NCBI GenBank assembly: GCA_947629865.1
Contig: CANRFJ010000008.1
Coordinates: 1-64,000, forward strand
From: an uncultured Lachnospiraceae bacterium
GTDB taxonomy: Bacteria > Bacillota > Clostridia > Lachnospirales > Lachnospiraceae
Direction of reading: 5' to 3'
Length of the DNA: 64,000 bases
In this document: positions 15,963 through 23,585 of the stretch, piece by piece
How positions within the stretch are numbered: position 1 is the first letter of the stretch
Layout: each line of letters begins with the position of its first letter
Translations under genes and position numbers: made by a program
Notes under the pieces: generated by a model
What the model saw: the letters and a program-made list of their open reading frames with translations, nothing else
Databases searched by the model: none
Told to the model about the DNA's origin: nothing

Positions 15963-15991
15963 ATTTTACCATAAGTTTGATCAGAAGACAA
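15963..15991 (-). promoter_or_regulatory. promoter of the fic gene
   Basis: Minus strand TTGTCT (15986-15991), 17-bp spacer, TAAAAT (15963-15968), 40 bp before the ATG. A ribosome site GAGGTGAG follows. Confidence 0.6.
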
Positions 15992-16022
15992 TTTCACAAA
16001 CAAAAACTTCACCAAATAGTGT

Positions 16023-16065
16023 AAAAAAATCCCCATAAGCACCGTATTTATCAATGCTTATGGGG
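16023..16065 (-). terminator. intrinsic terminator of rpsB-tsf
   Basis: On the minus strand CCCCATAAGCA (complement of 16055-16065) pairs with TGCTTATGGGG (complement of 16031-16041), an 11-bp perfect stem, followed by ATTTTTTT. It lies 30 bp after the tsf stop codon. Confidence 0.85.
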
Positions 16066-16094
16066 TTAAATCCGCTATTTTTCAATAGTCACGA

Positions 16095-17027
16095 TTATTT
16101 CATCTGTGCTGCAACCTCAGCTGCAAAGTCTTCTTCTTTCTTCTCAATGCCCTCGCCGGTCTCGAAACGGACAAAACCAGTCAGTTTGATGTCAGTTCCT
16201 GCTGCCTTGGCGACTGAATCCACATATTTGGCAACCGTCTCCTTGTTTTCAGCCTTTACATAAATCTGCTCGGTCAGGCACACTTCCTTGAGTTCCTTAT
16301 TGAGACGGCCCATAATCATCTTCTCAATGATGTTGTCCGGCTTGTTTGCGTTGGCCGGATCGTTTTTCGCCTGAGCCAGGAGAACTTCCTTCTCCTTCTC
16401 CTTGTACTCCTCGGATACGTCGTCAGAGGAGAGATACTTCGGATTCATGGCGGCGACCTGCATAGCCACATCCTTCAGGCACTCTCTCACCTGATCCGAT
16501 GCGTCGCCTGTCTCTGCCGACACTAAAACGCCGATTTTACCGCCTGCATGGATATAGGAAACAATCAGTCCGTCCGGCTGCTCCACCTTCTCAAAGCGGC
16601 GGATATTCATGTTCTCGCCAATCTTGGCGATCATGTTCTTTAAGTTCTCCTCTACTGTCACGGAAGAATCCTCACACCACGGCTCTGCCAGAAATGCGGA
16701 CAGATCCGAGGCTGAAGTCCCGACTGCCTGAGTCGCCACGGAATTTACCATGTTCTGGAAAACTTCATTCTTGGCAACAAAGTCTGTCTCGGAATTTACC
16801 TCTACTATAGCCGCCTTTTTGCCGTCCTCGCTCACCTTTACGGCAACCATTCCCTCTGCCGCAATGCGTCCTGCCTTTTTCTCCGCCTTGGCAAGACCAT
16901 TCTCGCGAAGCCACTCCACTGCCTTATCCATATCGCCGTCCGTGTTTGTAAGAGCCTTCTTACAATCCATCATTCCGGCGCCCGTCATTTCTCTTAATTC
17001 TTTTACCATTGATGCTGAAATAGCCAT
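16095..17027 (-). CDS. tsf: elongation factor Ts
   Basis: A 310-residue EF-Ts, the nucleotide-exchange factor that recycles EF-Tu-GDP. The N-terminal UBA-like domain has VKELREMTGAGMMDCKKAL and the core has the family's AEGMVAVKVSEDG and ALVEVNSETDFVAKN-type block (here AIVEVNSETDFVAKN). Length and order are normal. It follows rpsB by 39 bp, the standard rpsB-tsf operon, and a strong terminator follows it. Confidence 0.97.
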   Translation of the reverse strand: MAISASMVKELREMTGAGMMDCKKALTNTDGDMDKAVEWLRENGLAKAEKKAGRIAAEGMVAVKVSEDGKKAAIVEVNSETDFVAKNEVFQNMVNSVATQAVGTSASDLSAFLAEPWCEDSSVTVEENLKNMIAKIGENMNIRRFEKVEQPDGLIVSYIHAGGKIGVLVSAETGDASDQVRECLKDVAMQVAAMNPKYLSSDDVSEEYKEKEKEVLLAQAKNDPANANKPDNIIEKMIMGRLNKELKEVCLTEQIYVKAENKETVAKYVDSVAKAAGTDIKLTGFVRFETGEGIEKKEEDFAAEVAAQMK

Positions 17028-17066
17028 TTTCTTAAAACCTGCCTTTCTATCTGTTCCACTGATTTA

Positions 17067-17816
17067 TTATTCTGCCACTGCTTCCTCAACAGCTTCTTCC
17101 TCTGTCTCCTCAGCCGGCTCGTCTGCCATGGACTCGCCCTGATTTGCCTCAATTACGGCGTCCGCCATTTTGGAAACAATCAGTTTGACGGCGCGGATCG
17201 CATCGTCGTTACCCGGAATGACATAATCCAGTTCCTCCGGATCACAGTTGGTATCCACAATACCGATCAGCGGAATACCCAGAATATGGGCCTCCTGAAT
17301 ACAGATTCTCTCCTTTTTCGGATCTACTACAAAAATAGCATCCGGAATATCTTTCATCTCCTTGATTCCGCCAAGGTTTTTCTCTAATTTTTCCCACTCT
17401 TTTTTCAGATTGATAACTTCCTTCTTCGGAAGTACATCAAAGGTTCCGTCCTCTGACATCTTCTCAATGTCCTTGAGTCTCTTGATGCGGGTGCGGATAG
17501 TCTTAAAGTTGGTCAGCATACCGCCCAGCCATCTCTCATTTACATAGAACATGCCGCAGCGCTCTGCCTCTGCTTTGATAGAATCCTGCGCCTGCTTTTT
17601 GGTGCCGACAAAGAGAATCTTACCGCCGTCGGCTGCAATGTCCTTAATCACGTTGTAAGCCTCGTCTACCTTGCCCACCGATTTCTGCAGGTCAATGATA
17701 TAAATACCATTCCTCTCGGTGTAGATGTACTCGGCCATTTTCGGATTCCATCTTCTTGTCTGGTGTCCGAAGTGAACACCTGCTTCCAGTAACTGTTTCA
17801 TTGAAATAACGCTCAT
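17067..17816 (-). CDS. rpsB: 30S ribosomal protein S2
   Basis: A 249-residue S2 protein. The start is ATG 17816 ([19 protein letters not shown]), with GGAGG nine bases before it; the longer open frame upstream is the mRNA leader. Family landmarks include [24 protein letters not shown] and [11 protein letters not shown]. The C-terminus ends in a 30-residue acidic tail rich in Glu, as in many Firmicutes. It is transcribed with tsf from a dedicated promoter. Confidence 0.97.
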   Translation of the reverse strand: MSVISMKQLLEAGVHFGHQTRRWNPKMAEYIYTERNGIYIIDLQKSVGKVDEAYNVIKDIAADGGKILFVGTKKQAQDSIKAEAERCGMFYVNERWLGGMLTNFKTIRTRIKRLKDIEKMSEDGTFDVLPKKEVINLKKEWEKLEKNLGGIKEMKDIPDAIFVVDPKKERICIQEAHILGIPLIGIVDTNCDPEELDYVIPGNDDAIRAVKLIVSKMADAVIEANQGESMADEPAEETEEEAVEEAVAE

Positions 17817-17932
17817 TATTCCATACCTCCATTTGGTTTTTTCTTCCATCTGCATCTCATCTCCGCTACACCCGGCTGCACACAGGCGCAGGGCACCATA
17901 GCGAAAATCAACAGATGTGATTTTTTTCAATC
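17817..17932 (-). promoter_or_regulatory. rpsB 5' leader with stem structure, possible S2 autoregulatory site
   Basis: The leader of about 115 nt contains CGCTA pairing with TAGCG, enclosing CTGC-(8 nt)-GCAG, upstream of the GGAGG ribosome site. Bacterial rpsB leaders are known to be targets of S2 feedback control; whether this structure is of that type is inferred. Confidence 0.4.
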
Positions 17933-17938
17933 CGATTT

Positions 17939-17967
17939 ATTGTATCATACTACTGTGCAGATTGCAA
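17939..17967 (-). promoter_or_regulatory. promoter of rpsB-tsf
   Basis: Minus strand TTGCAA (17962-17967), 17-bp spacer, TACAAT (17939-17944). It lies just after the stop of the MltG-like gene, so rpsB-tsf is separable from the flagellar operon. Confidence 0.7.
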
Positions 17968-17972
17968 GTTTT

Positions 17973-18563
17973 TTATTTTGTCCTTGTGATGATTTTGGCG
18001 AGTTCCTCATAGGAAACACCCAGCGGTATCTTATAGGTGCCGGCCCGGACAATCTGTGAATACCCGTGCTCCTCCAGATAGGCGTCAAACGCTTTGCTGT
18101 CCTTGATAATTCCTGCCTCCCTCAATTCACGGGACACCGAACTGGATAAAAGTCCGCCCCGCACCGTAAAGGTTTTTGTCTTTCGGGAGCCGGAATCCGG
18201 CTTTTTGGTCGGGCTGGCAGACGGAGTCGCCGTCGGTGTCTCGGCAGACGGTTCCGGTTTTGCACTCTCTCCCACGTCCACGCCTGCGCCGTTTTTTATC
18301 GTCGGCTCCGGAGAATCCGTCGGTTTCTTCTCCGCAGACTTATCCGGAGACGCCGACACCACTTCTGCCGTTATCTCCGCCGGTGAGACCGCATCTCCAA
18401 ACGAGGGCGGTTCCTGCGTGCCCTCCGGAAATACCATGCCCAGCTCTCTGGCCTGTTCCACCACATCTTTTCCACTGTCCCCGCTGCGGTAACGGATACA
18501 TAACACGAGGGCCGTCAGGAGAATTCCAAGGCCCAGTCCGCGCAAAAAATATTTCAGTTTCAT
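17973..18563 (-). CDS. membrane-anchored protein with MltG-like LysM-type C-terminal domain
   Basis: A 196-residue protein with one N-terminal membrane segment (GLGLGILLTALVLCI), a Pro/Ser/Thr/Ala-rich linker of about 100 residues likely spanning the wall zone, and a C-terminal domain (from FTVRGGLLSSSVSRELREAGII to AGTYKIPLGVSYEELAKII). That domain resembles the small N-terminal LysM-like module of endolytic transglycosylase MltG (YceG); the catalytic part is absent. It overlaps the upstream gene by four bases and is the last gene of the motility block. Peptidoglycan binding is inferred. Confidence 0.7.
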   Translation of the reverse strand: MKLKYFLRGLGLGILLTALVLCIRYRSGDSGKDVVEQARELGMVFPEGTQEPPSFGDAVSPAEITAEVVSASPDKSAEKKPTDSPEPTIKNGAGVDVGESAKPEPSAETPTATPSASPTKKPDSGSRKTKTFTVRGGLLSSSVSRELREAGIIKDSKAFDAYLEEHGYSQIVRAGTYKIPLGVSYEELAKIITRTK

Positions 18564-19300
18564 CTTTTCCTGCCTCCATACAGCGCAATTACCAGTTTTA
18601 CTTCTCCCTGCCCGATATTCAGTGCCTTGGAGATTTCCAGTATGGATTTGCCCTCTTTATACATCTGCTGTATCTGTAGGTTCACATTTTCCTCTTTTCG
18701 GTCGCTCTGAACCTGTTCGGTACCGGTCGGACGCTTAGGCGCGGCCTCCGTCGCCGTCGTGCGGCGGGCAGGCGCCGGTTCCTTTTCCTTTTTGGCGCCG
18801 GAGCCGGTCTCTGAGCGACGGGCCTCCGCGCCTTTCCGTGAAGCTTTTGCCGCAGGGATCTGACGGGGTTCTTCCGCCGTCCGATCCGCCGAACTCTCCT
18901 TCGCTGGAGCCGGTTCGGGCTTTATCTTCTCCGCCATGATCTTCTTTATCTCTTTTTCCTTTTCATTGAGCATGTTATACATAAAGACAACTTCCTGATG
19001 GTTGCTGTCTATTTTCTCAAGAATCTGCTTGGAAAAATCGTCCACAGCCATAATCTTCTCGTTGCAGAGGCGGTTCATACGATCCTGCGTATCCTCGATC
19101 AGCGTACTCTGCCACTCCTCGAGCAGTTCGTTTACCCGCTCCCGAATCCTCTCCTCGTCCTTCTCCGTCCACACGCTGGCAGAAGTATTCCCCGCGCCGG
19201 ACTCCTCTCCCGTATCGTCCGTGGATTTTCGGGATACAAAAAAACTGATGCAGATACAGGCAATCCCTGCTATTATTAAAACCACTTCATATACTGTCAT
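18560..19300 (-). CDS. membrane-anchored coiled-coil protein with C-terminal helix-turn-helix-like segment
   Basis: A 246-residue protein: membrane segment at residues 4-21 (YEVVLIIAGIACICISFF), coiled-coil region rich in Glu and Lys (about 45-110), low-complexity Ala/Glu/Pro linker, and a C-terminal MYKEGKSILEISKALNIGQG segment that looks like a short helix-turn-helix. Similar architecture (DUF6115-like) occurs at the ends of Firmicutes flagellar operons; function unknown. The true start is ATG 19300, whose GGGG ribosome site belongs to structured element copy B; an open frame running further upstream is repeat sequence. Confidence 0.7.
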   Translation of the reverse strand: MTVYEVVLIIAGIACICISFFVSRKSTDDTGEESGAGNTSASVWTEKDEERIRERVNELLEEWQSTLIEDTQDRMNRLCNEKIMAVDDFSKQILEKIDSNHQEVVFMYNMLNEKEKEIKKIMAEKIKPEPAPAKESSADRTAEEPRQIPAAKASRKGAEARRSETGSGAKKEKEPAPARRTTATEAAPKRPTGTEQVQSDRKEENVNLQIQQMYKEGKSILEISKALNIGQGEVKLVIALYGGRKR

Positions 19301-19449
19301 ACTAATCCCCATTCCGGAGCGTTTTCGCGACGGGGCGACGCGAATCTCAAATTCGCGTCTGCCATCAGGGGAATTTGTGACGCTCCGGCACAAATTCCCG
19401 TGTGAAAAATCAGCACGTCCGTGTGATTTTCCACACTACTCTCCATTTC
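19301..19449 (-). repeat. structured pre-start element, copy B
   Basis: Minus-strand copy almost identical to A2. Hairpin 2 loop CCGGAGCGT (complement of 19380-19388) exactly complements the tail ACGCTCCGG (complement of 19314-19322). CCCC (complement of 19332-19335) can pair with the GGGG Shine-Dalgarno (complement of 19307-19310), six bases before ATG 19300. It separates two genes of the flagellar operon. At its upstream end AAATGGAGAGTAGTGTG repeats the SD-like boundary. Confidence 0.9.
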
Positions 19450-19472
19450 ATGTTCGCGCCAAAATATGCGCT

Positions 19473-19787
19473 CTATATCATAATATCAAAGCTGCTGTCT
19501 GAACGGGGAGCCATCGGAGCTTCTTTCGTATCTTTCTTCTTCTTTCGACGGCCGCCGGCGCCAGCGCCTCCGCCGCCGGAGGAACCTTCGTCCATATCAT
19601 ATTCCTCTGTCTCGCTCTTTTGTGCTTCAACAGTCTGCCTGGCCTCCCGCTCTGTTCTGGCCTCGAACTGAACTGCGGTCTGCTGTATTGCGTTCTGGGC
19701 CTGGTTGGTCTCGCGGCCCTGTGCGTTCGCCGCCTCCGCAGTCCTGGGCAGCAGCGTGGCAATATCAATGGAATTTACTGACGACAT
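19473..19787 (-). CDS. small low-complexity protein, unrecognised
   Basis: A 104-residue protein without membrane segment. The first half is Ala/Gln/Glu-rich and helical (AQNAIQQTAVQFEARTEREARQ), the second holds a Gly run followed by basic residues (GGGGAGAGGRRKKKKD). I do not recognise it. It lies between fapA and the coiled-coil gene, all on one strand, with AGGAGG before its ATG; coding is supported by position and ribosome site rather than by homology. Confidence 0.55.
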   Translation of the reverse strand: MSSVNSIDIATLLPRTAEAANAQGRETNQAQNAIQQTAVQFEARTEREARQTVEAQKSETEEYDMDEGSSGGGGAGAGGRRKKKKDTKEAPMAPRSDSSFDIMI

Positions 19788-19814
19788 AGCAACCTCCTTT
19801 TCCGGTTTTCCGGT

Positions 19815-21413
19815 CTACAGTCCTTTCATCTGGACGTCTGCCCCCTCGCGAACCAGGCGGCAGTGTGTCATTTTATCCTTTACAATTCTCATGGCGTCCT
19901 TTACTACGATCTTCACACCGGAGTACACGGTGCCCTCCACCTTGATGCAGACATTCCGGTTTTTCTCGATTCTGGCCAGGAGTTCCTCTCTCTCCCGCCG
20001 CATTTCCTGTACCTCTTTCTTTAGTATCGGCTTGCTGAGCGCAGCCGTCTTTACATTCTTAACCTGTTCCGGCGTAACCTCTTGCCTGGATTTGCGCATC
20101 TCGCGAATCGCATCGGCCATCTTTTCAATGTCGCGCAGGTTCTTCTCTTTTTCCTGTATATCTTCCTTCAGCTTATTGGCTCTCTTGCCCAGTTCAATAT
20201 CAGACATGATCTCCACCTGGGTGGAAGAACCCATCGTGGAACCCAGAGAAGTGGCATGGATACCGGCATATGTTCGGACTGAACCGCCGTTTATCAGTCC
20301 CTTTTTCCCGCGCACCTGAATCTGCTCCCGACATTCCACCTCACTGTGTAAGACGGCGTCCGCCCGCAGGCCTCCTTCGCAGGAGACTTTACAATTCTCC
20401 AGAAATTTGGCCGTGATATTGCCGGCGGCCCTTAACTCTCCCCGCTCCATTCCCTGCATACCGCGCTTCAGCACAATATTTCCGCCGGAAATCAGAACCG
20501 CGCCCTCGACCACACCGTTGACGATAATATCTCCCTCGGCCTTGATCCGGAAGCCGGTATTGACATTTCCCGCCACCTCGACCGTCCCGTTATAATCTAT
20601 GTCTCCGGTTGAGGAGTCCACATCGGCAGGCACCCGGTAGATATCCGATACCATTACCATATCGTCCACCAGTGTTACATGACCGGCCACCTTTGAATAT
20701 ATATTGCACTTGTCCGGAGATATTTCGATGTTGCGACCAAACCGCAGATGGCGGACTTTTACTTTCTTGGGCTTTAACGGGGTGCCGAGTACAGATATCC
20801 CCGCACGGCCTCTGTTGGCCGGCTTCAGAGTCGCCAGTTTTTCTCCAGCCGTCACCGTCTTAATATTTCCCAACTGGTGGAAATCTACACTTCCATCCTC
20901 ATTCAGCTTGGGTTTTGCCGTGGCGTTGACGTCAAAAAAGTAGGTTATCTCCGCATCATACCCCTGCACGGGCTGCGTCGCCTCCGCAATGATATAGTCA
21001 TGGCAGTATTCGCGGTTGGCGAGAAAATGATTGATTGCCTTTTTATGTATGCCATGACGCACACCTGCCAGCCTCAGATCGCTTATGATATCCTGCTCCT
21101 CCATGGCAGCCCCTCCGCTGACGGGCGGATAAAATCTGGCCAGGGCGCGTCTGCCCTCGTCTTCCACTGTGATGATACACTTCTCCGACTCAGGCAGCAC
21201 CTCCGATGCGCTGAGGTTAAATGGCAGGTCAAACTCTCCATTCTGTATATACTGATTCAGTTCTGATACATCATAGTCTTCCAGGGAAATTTTGTCCAGG
21301 TACTGCATCACATCTTCTACCGATACCGTCTCTCCGCCTTCTTCCGGCATATGAACCCGCAGCCAGGCCCTGCCGTCCTCATTGACTACCTGGAAGTATC
21401 CGTTTCGTGCCAT
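19815..21413 (-). CDS. FapA/DUF342 family protein
   Basis: A 532-residue protein of the FapA (DUF342) family, often placed in flagellar operons of Firmicutes. The middle holds a right-handed beta-helix of hexapeptide-like repeats (NGTVEVAGNVNTGFRIKAEGDIIVNG, VLISGGNIVLKRGM), followed by a coiled coil (LKEDIQEKEKNLRDIEKM, MRREREELLARIEKN) and a small C-terminal beta domain. Family members are suggested to act as polymer or scaffold proteins; the exact role is unclear. It lies directly after the sigma factor gene. Confidence 0.85.
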   Translation of the reverse strand: MARNGYFQVVNEDGRAWLRVHMPEEGGETVSVEDVMQYLDKISLEDYDVSELNQYIQNGEFDLPFNLSASEVLPESEKCIITVEDEGRRALARFYPPVSGGAAMEEQDIISDLRLAGVRHGIHKKAINHFLANREYCHDYIIAEATQPVQGYDAEITYFFDVNATAKPKLNEDGSVDFHQLGNIKTVTAGEKLATLKPANRGRAGISVLGTPLKPKKVKVRHLRFGRNIEISPDKCNIYSKVAGHVTLVDDMVMVSDIYRVPADVDSSTGDIDYNGTVEVAGNVNTGFRIKAEGDIIVNGVVEGAVLISGGNIVLKRGMQGMERGELRAAGNITAKFLENCKVSCEGGLRADAVLHSEVECREQIQVRGKKGLINGGSVRTYAGIHATSLGSTMGSSTQVEIMSDIELGKRANKLKEDIQEKEKNLRDIEKMADAIREMRKSRQEVTPEQVKNVKTAALSKPILKKEVQEMRREREELLARIEKNRNVCIKVEGTVYSGVKIVVKDAMRIVKDKMTHCRLVREGADVQMKGL

Positions 21414-21436
21414 ACCGCCACACCTCCATCTGCGCG

Positions 21437-22201
21437 CTAAAATAAATTCAGCAAATCCACAGCGTCGCCCAGCTGGTTCTTAATCTTCTGCAATGCCTTC
21501 GTGTGCAATTGCGAAACTCTGGACTCCGATACGCTGAGTATCTGACTGATCTCCTTTAACGTCAGCTCCTCATAGTAATAAAAGGTAATGACCTTTTGTT
21601 CATTCTCTGTCAATGTCTTCAGGGCCTCTACCAGCATTTCCTTTAATTCCTGCTTCTGAACCACTTTTTCCGGCTGCTGGAATTTGGCCCCGAAAGTCTC
21701 CATTCTCCCCTCGCTGCCCTGTTCCAGGTAGTCGTCCAGGGAGACCATGTTTGTAAATTCCGCTTCGGATTTCCAGCCCTCGTATTCTTCGCGGGATATT
21801 CCCAGTTCATCTGCTATCTCGTCCGCCGTGGCCGGTCGTCCGTAAGCCGCCTCCAGACTGGCGGCCGCTGTCTCCATCTTCTTCTGCTTCTGCCGCAGGG
21901 TACGGGGAATCCAGTCCATCTTCCGTATCTGATCCAGAATGGCTCCCCGAATCCGAAGGCTCGCATACGTCTCAAATTTTACATTTTTCTGCATGTCAAA
22001 TTTGTCTATGGCGTCAATCAGTCCGAATATACCATAGCCAACCAGGTCGTCGTACTCCACCGTATAACCCAGATACATGCTGAGCCGCCCGGCAACCAGA
22101 TTTACTACGTTAGCGTATTCCAAAATCAACTGCTCCCGGAGCTGCGGAGACTTCGTCTTCATGTAATTGTCCCATAGTTTCTGTCTTTCCGCTTCTTTCA
22201 T
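21437..22201 (-). CDS. fliA: FliA/SigD-type flagellar sigma factor (sigma-28)
   Basis: A 254-residue RNA polymerase sigma factor of the FliA/WhiG group. Region 2 contains YDDLVGYGIFGLIDAIDKFD and FETYASLRIRGAILDQIRKMDW, the sigma-28 form; region 4 ends with LTLKEISQILSVSESRVSQLHTKAL. It should direct late flagellar and chemotaxis genes such as flagellin and motor accessory genes, which lie elsewhere. Ribosome site AAAGGA is seven bases before ATG. It sits at the end of the large operon, as sigD does in Bacillus. Confidence 0.95.
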   Translation of the reverse strand: MKEAERQKLWDNYMKTKSPQLREQLILEYANVVNLVAGRLSMYLGYTVEYDDLVGYGIFGLIDAIDKFDMQKNVKFETYASLRIRGAILDQIRKMDWIPRTLRQKQKKMETAAASLEAAYGRPATADEIADELGISREEYEGWKSEAEFTNMVSLDDYLEQGSEGRMETFGAKFQQPEKVVQKQELKEMLVEALKTLTENEQKVITFYYYEELTLKEISQILSVSESRVSQLHTKALQKIKNQLGDAVDLLNLF

Positions 22202-22278
22202 TCACTAATCCTTTCCCCTAATCTGTAACTGCCGCCCCTGCCGCACGGACACCGTCCGCGTCAGTATGCGTATACCTC

Positions 22279-22605
22279 TCACTCAGATTGTTCTTCACCG
22301 CTCTCGTCTTCCTGTTCATTTTCGTCCTGCTGCGCATCTTCTTCCTGCTTCCTCTGTTCTTCCTCCTGACGCCTCTGTTCCTCTGCTTCCCTGCGCCTCT
22401 TTTCCGCCTCCACAGCCTCCATGTGTTCGGCGTGCACTCGCCCTATCACCTGGGCTGCGATCTGTCCTATAATATAAAAGACAAGAAGAACAATGACAAG
22501 CGCCACCAGGCTTGTCATGACCGGCCAGCCCTGCACCACACTGAGAATACAGCAGACAAGTCCCGCCAGAAGCATGACAAATGCCGGTATATATCGATAC
22601 TTCAT
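22279..22605 (-). CDS. small membrane protein with charged tail, unrecognised
   Basis: A 108-residue protein (ATG 22605; a GTG four codons earlier is possible). Two membrane segments at the N-terminus (IPAFVMLLAGLVCCILSVV and LVALVIVLLVFYIIGQIAAQV) are followed by a very charged helix of Glu, Arg and Gln that becomes purely acidic at the end. The gene lies between cheD and the sigma factor, a place where Firmicutes operons often carry a small uncharacterised protein (the ylxL position in Bacillus). No function assigned. Confidence 0.65.
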   Translation of the reverse strand: MKYRYIPAFVMLLAGLVCCILSVVQGWPVMTSLVALVIVLLVFYIIGQIAAQVIGRVHAEHMEAVEAEKRRREAEEQRRQEEEQRKQEEDAQQDENEQEDESGEEQSE

Positions 22606-22623
22606 AATCCAACGCACCTCATA

Positions 22624-23109
22624 TCAGATAATGGAATCGCCAATCCCGACAGCCCGAATCAACATCTCTCCTGTCTCCGGATCGAATGTAATAGTCCGTC
22701 CATAGGTCTGTCCTACGTCCTCCGCCAAAATCGGGATTCCCCAGTCTCCAAGTTTTTTCCGCACCGCTACTATATTCTGTTCCCCAATATTTAAGAGTTC
22801 ATTCTCTCCGTGATGAGAAAACATCTTTGCACCACCCGCCATTTTTGCTGTCAGGTTCCGCGGATTGACCTTCTGTTCCAGCAGTTCGCCATACATATCC
22901 TCCAAACAGGTATCCACAAATTTGTAGCGGTTTTCGTTTTTGGAGATCCTTTGGCTGTCCGGCAGCATCACATGGGCCATTCCGCATATACGGGTGGTTT
23001 TGTCATATAAGACAACCCCCAGACAGGAACCAAGTCCAAGGGTTGATATTTTCTGTGGGGCGCGGCAGATCTTATAATCTGCCATCCCCACTCGTATTAC
23101 CTCGCTCAT
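22624..23109 (-). CDS. cheD: chemoreceptor glutamine deamidase CheD
   Basis: A 161-residue enzyme that deamidates glutamines on chemoreceptors and, in Bacillus, stimulates receptor signalling with CheC. The catalytic triad context is seen: Cys in LGLGSCLGVVLYD, His in GMAHVMLPDS and a following Thr in the GGAKMF region. Length is normal. It overlaps cheW by four bases. The usual partner gene cheC is absent between cheW and cheD. Confidence 0.95.
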   Translation of the reverse strand: MSEVIRVGMADYKICRAPQKISTLGLGSCLGVVLYDKTTRICGMAHVMLPDSQRISKNENRYKFVDTCLEDMYGELLEQKVNPRNLTAKMAGGAKMFSHHGENELLNIGEQNIVAVRKKLGDWGIPILAEDVGQTYGRTITFDPETGEMLIRAVGIGDSII

Positions 23110-23573
23110 ACATTTTTATTGCCCTCGACAACTGCTTGTATATCGAGGAGTGAAATCAGGCTTTCTCCCTTCTTGCCGATACCGGCCAGGTAAGAAGCGT
23201 TTTTCTCGTCTAGGCGGAATGTCGGCTTCTCCACCGTCCGCGGATCAATATTCACAACCTCCCGCACCTCGTCCACAATAAAGCCTACCATGGACTGGTC
23301 CTCCATGCGAATGATTATGATGCGGGTAGCCGACTTATACTCGTCGTTCTCCAGGCCAAAACGCCTGCGGAGACTCATGATGGGAACCACCTCGCCGCGA
23401 AGATTGATAACGCCTACATAGTACGGCTGGGATTTTGGCACTCTGGTTATCCTCTGCATTCGGACAATATTATCTACATAGCGGATGTCAATGCCGTACT
23501 GCTCGCCTCCCAGTTTTACCACTATATACTGAATTTCTTCCACTCTTTCAACTTCATTCATCAGGTCTTCCAT
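23106..23573 (-). CDS. cheW: chemotaxis coupling protein CheW
   Basis: A 155-residue CheW. It links chemoreceptors to CheA in the polar array. Landmarks are the two SH3-like barrels: YGIDIRYVDNIVRMQRITRVP, YYVGVINLRGEVVPIMSLRRRFGL and later SLISLLDIQAV. GGGGG is seven bases before ATG 23573. It lies between cheA and cheD in the operon. Confidence 0.95.
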   Translation of the reverse strand: MEDLMNEVERVEEIQYIVVKLGGEQYGIDIRYVDNIVRMQRITRVPKSQPYYVGVINLRGEVVPIMSLRRRFGLENDEYKSATRIIIIRMEDQSMVGFIVDEVREVVNIDPRTVEKPTFRLDEKNASYLAGIGKKGESLISLLDIQAVVEGNKNV

Positions 23574-23585
23574 TCTGACACCCCC

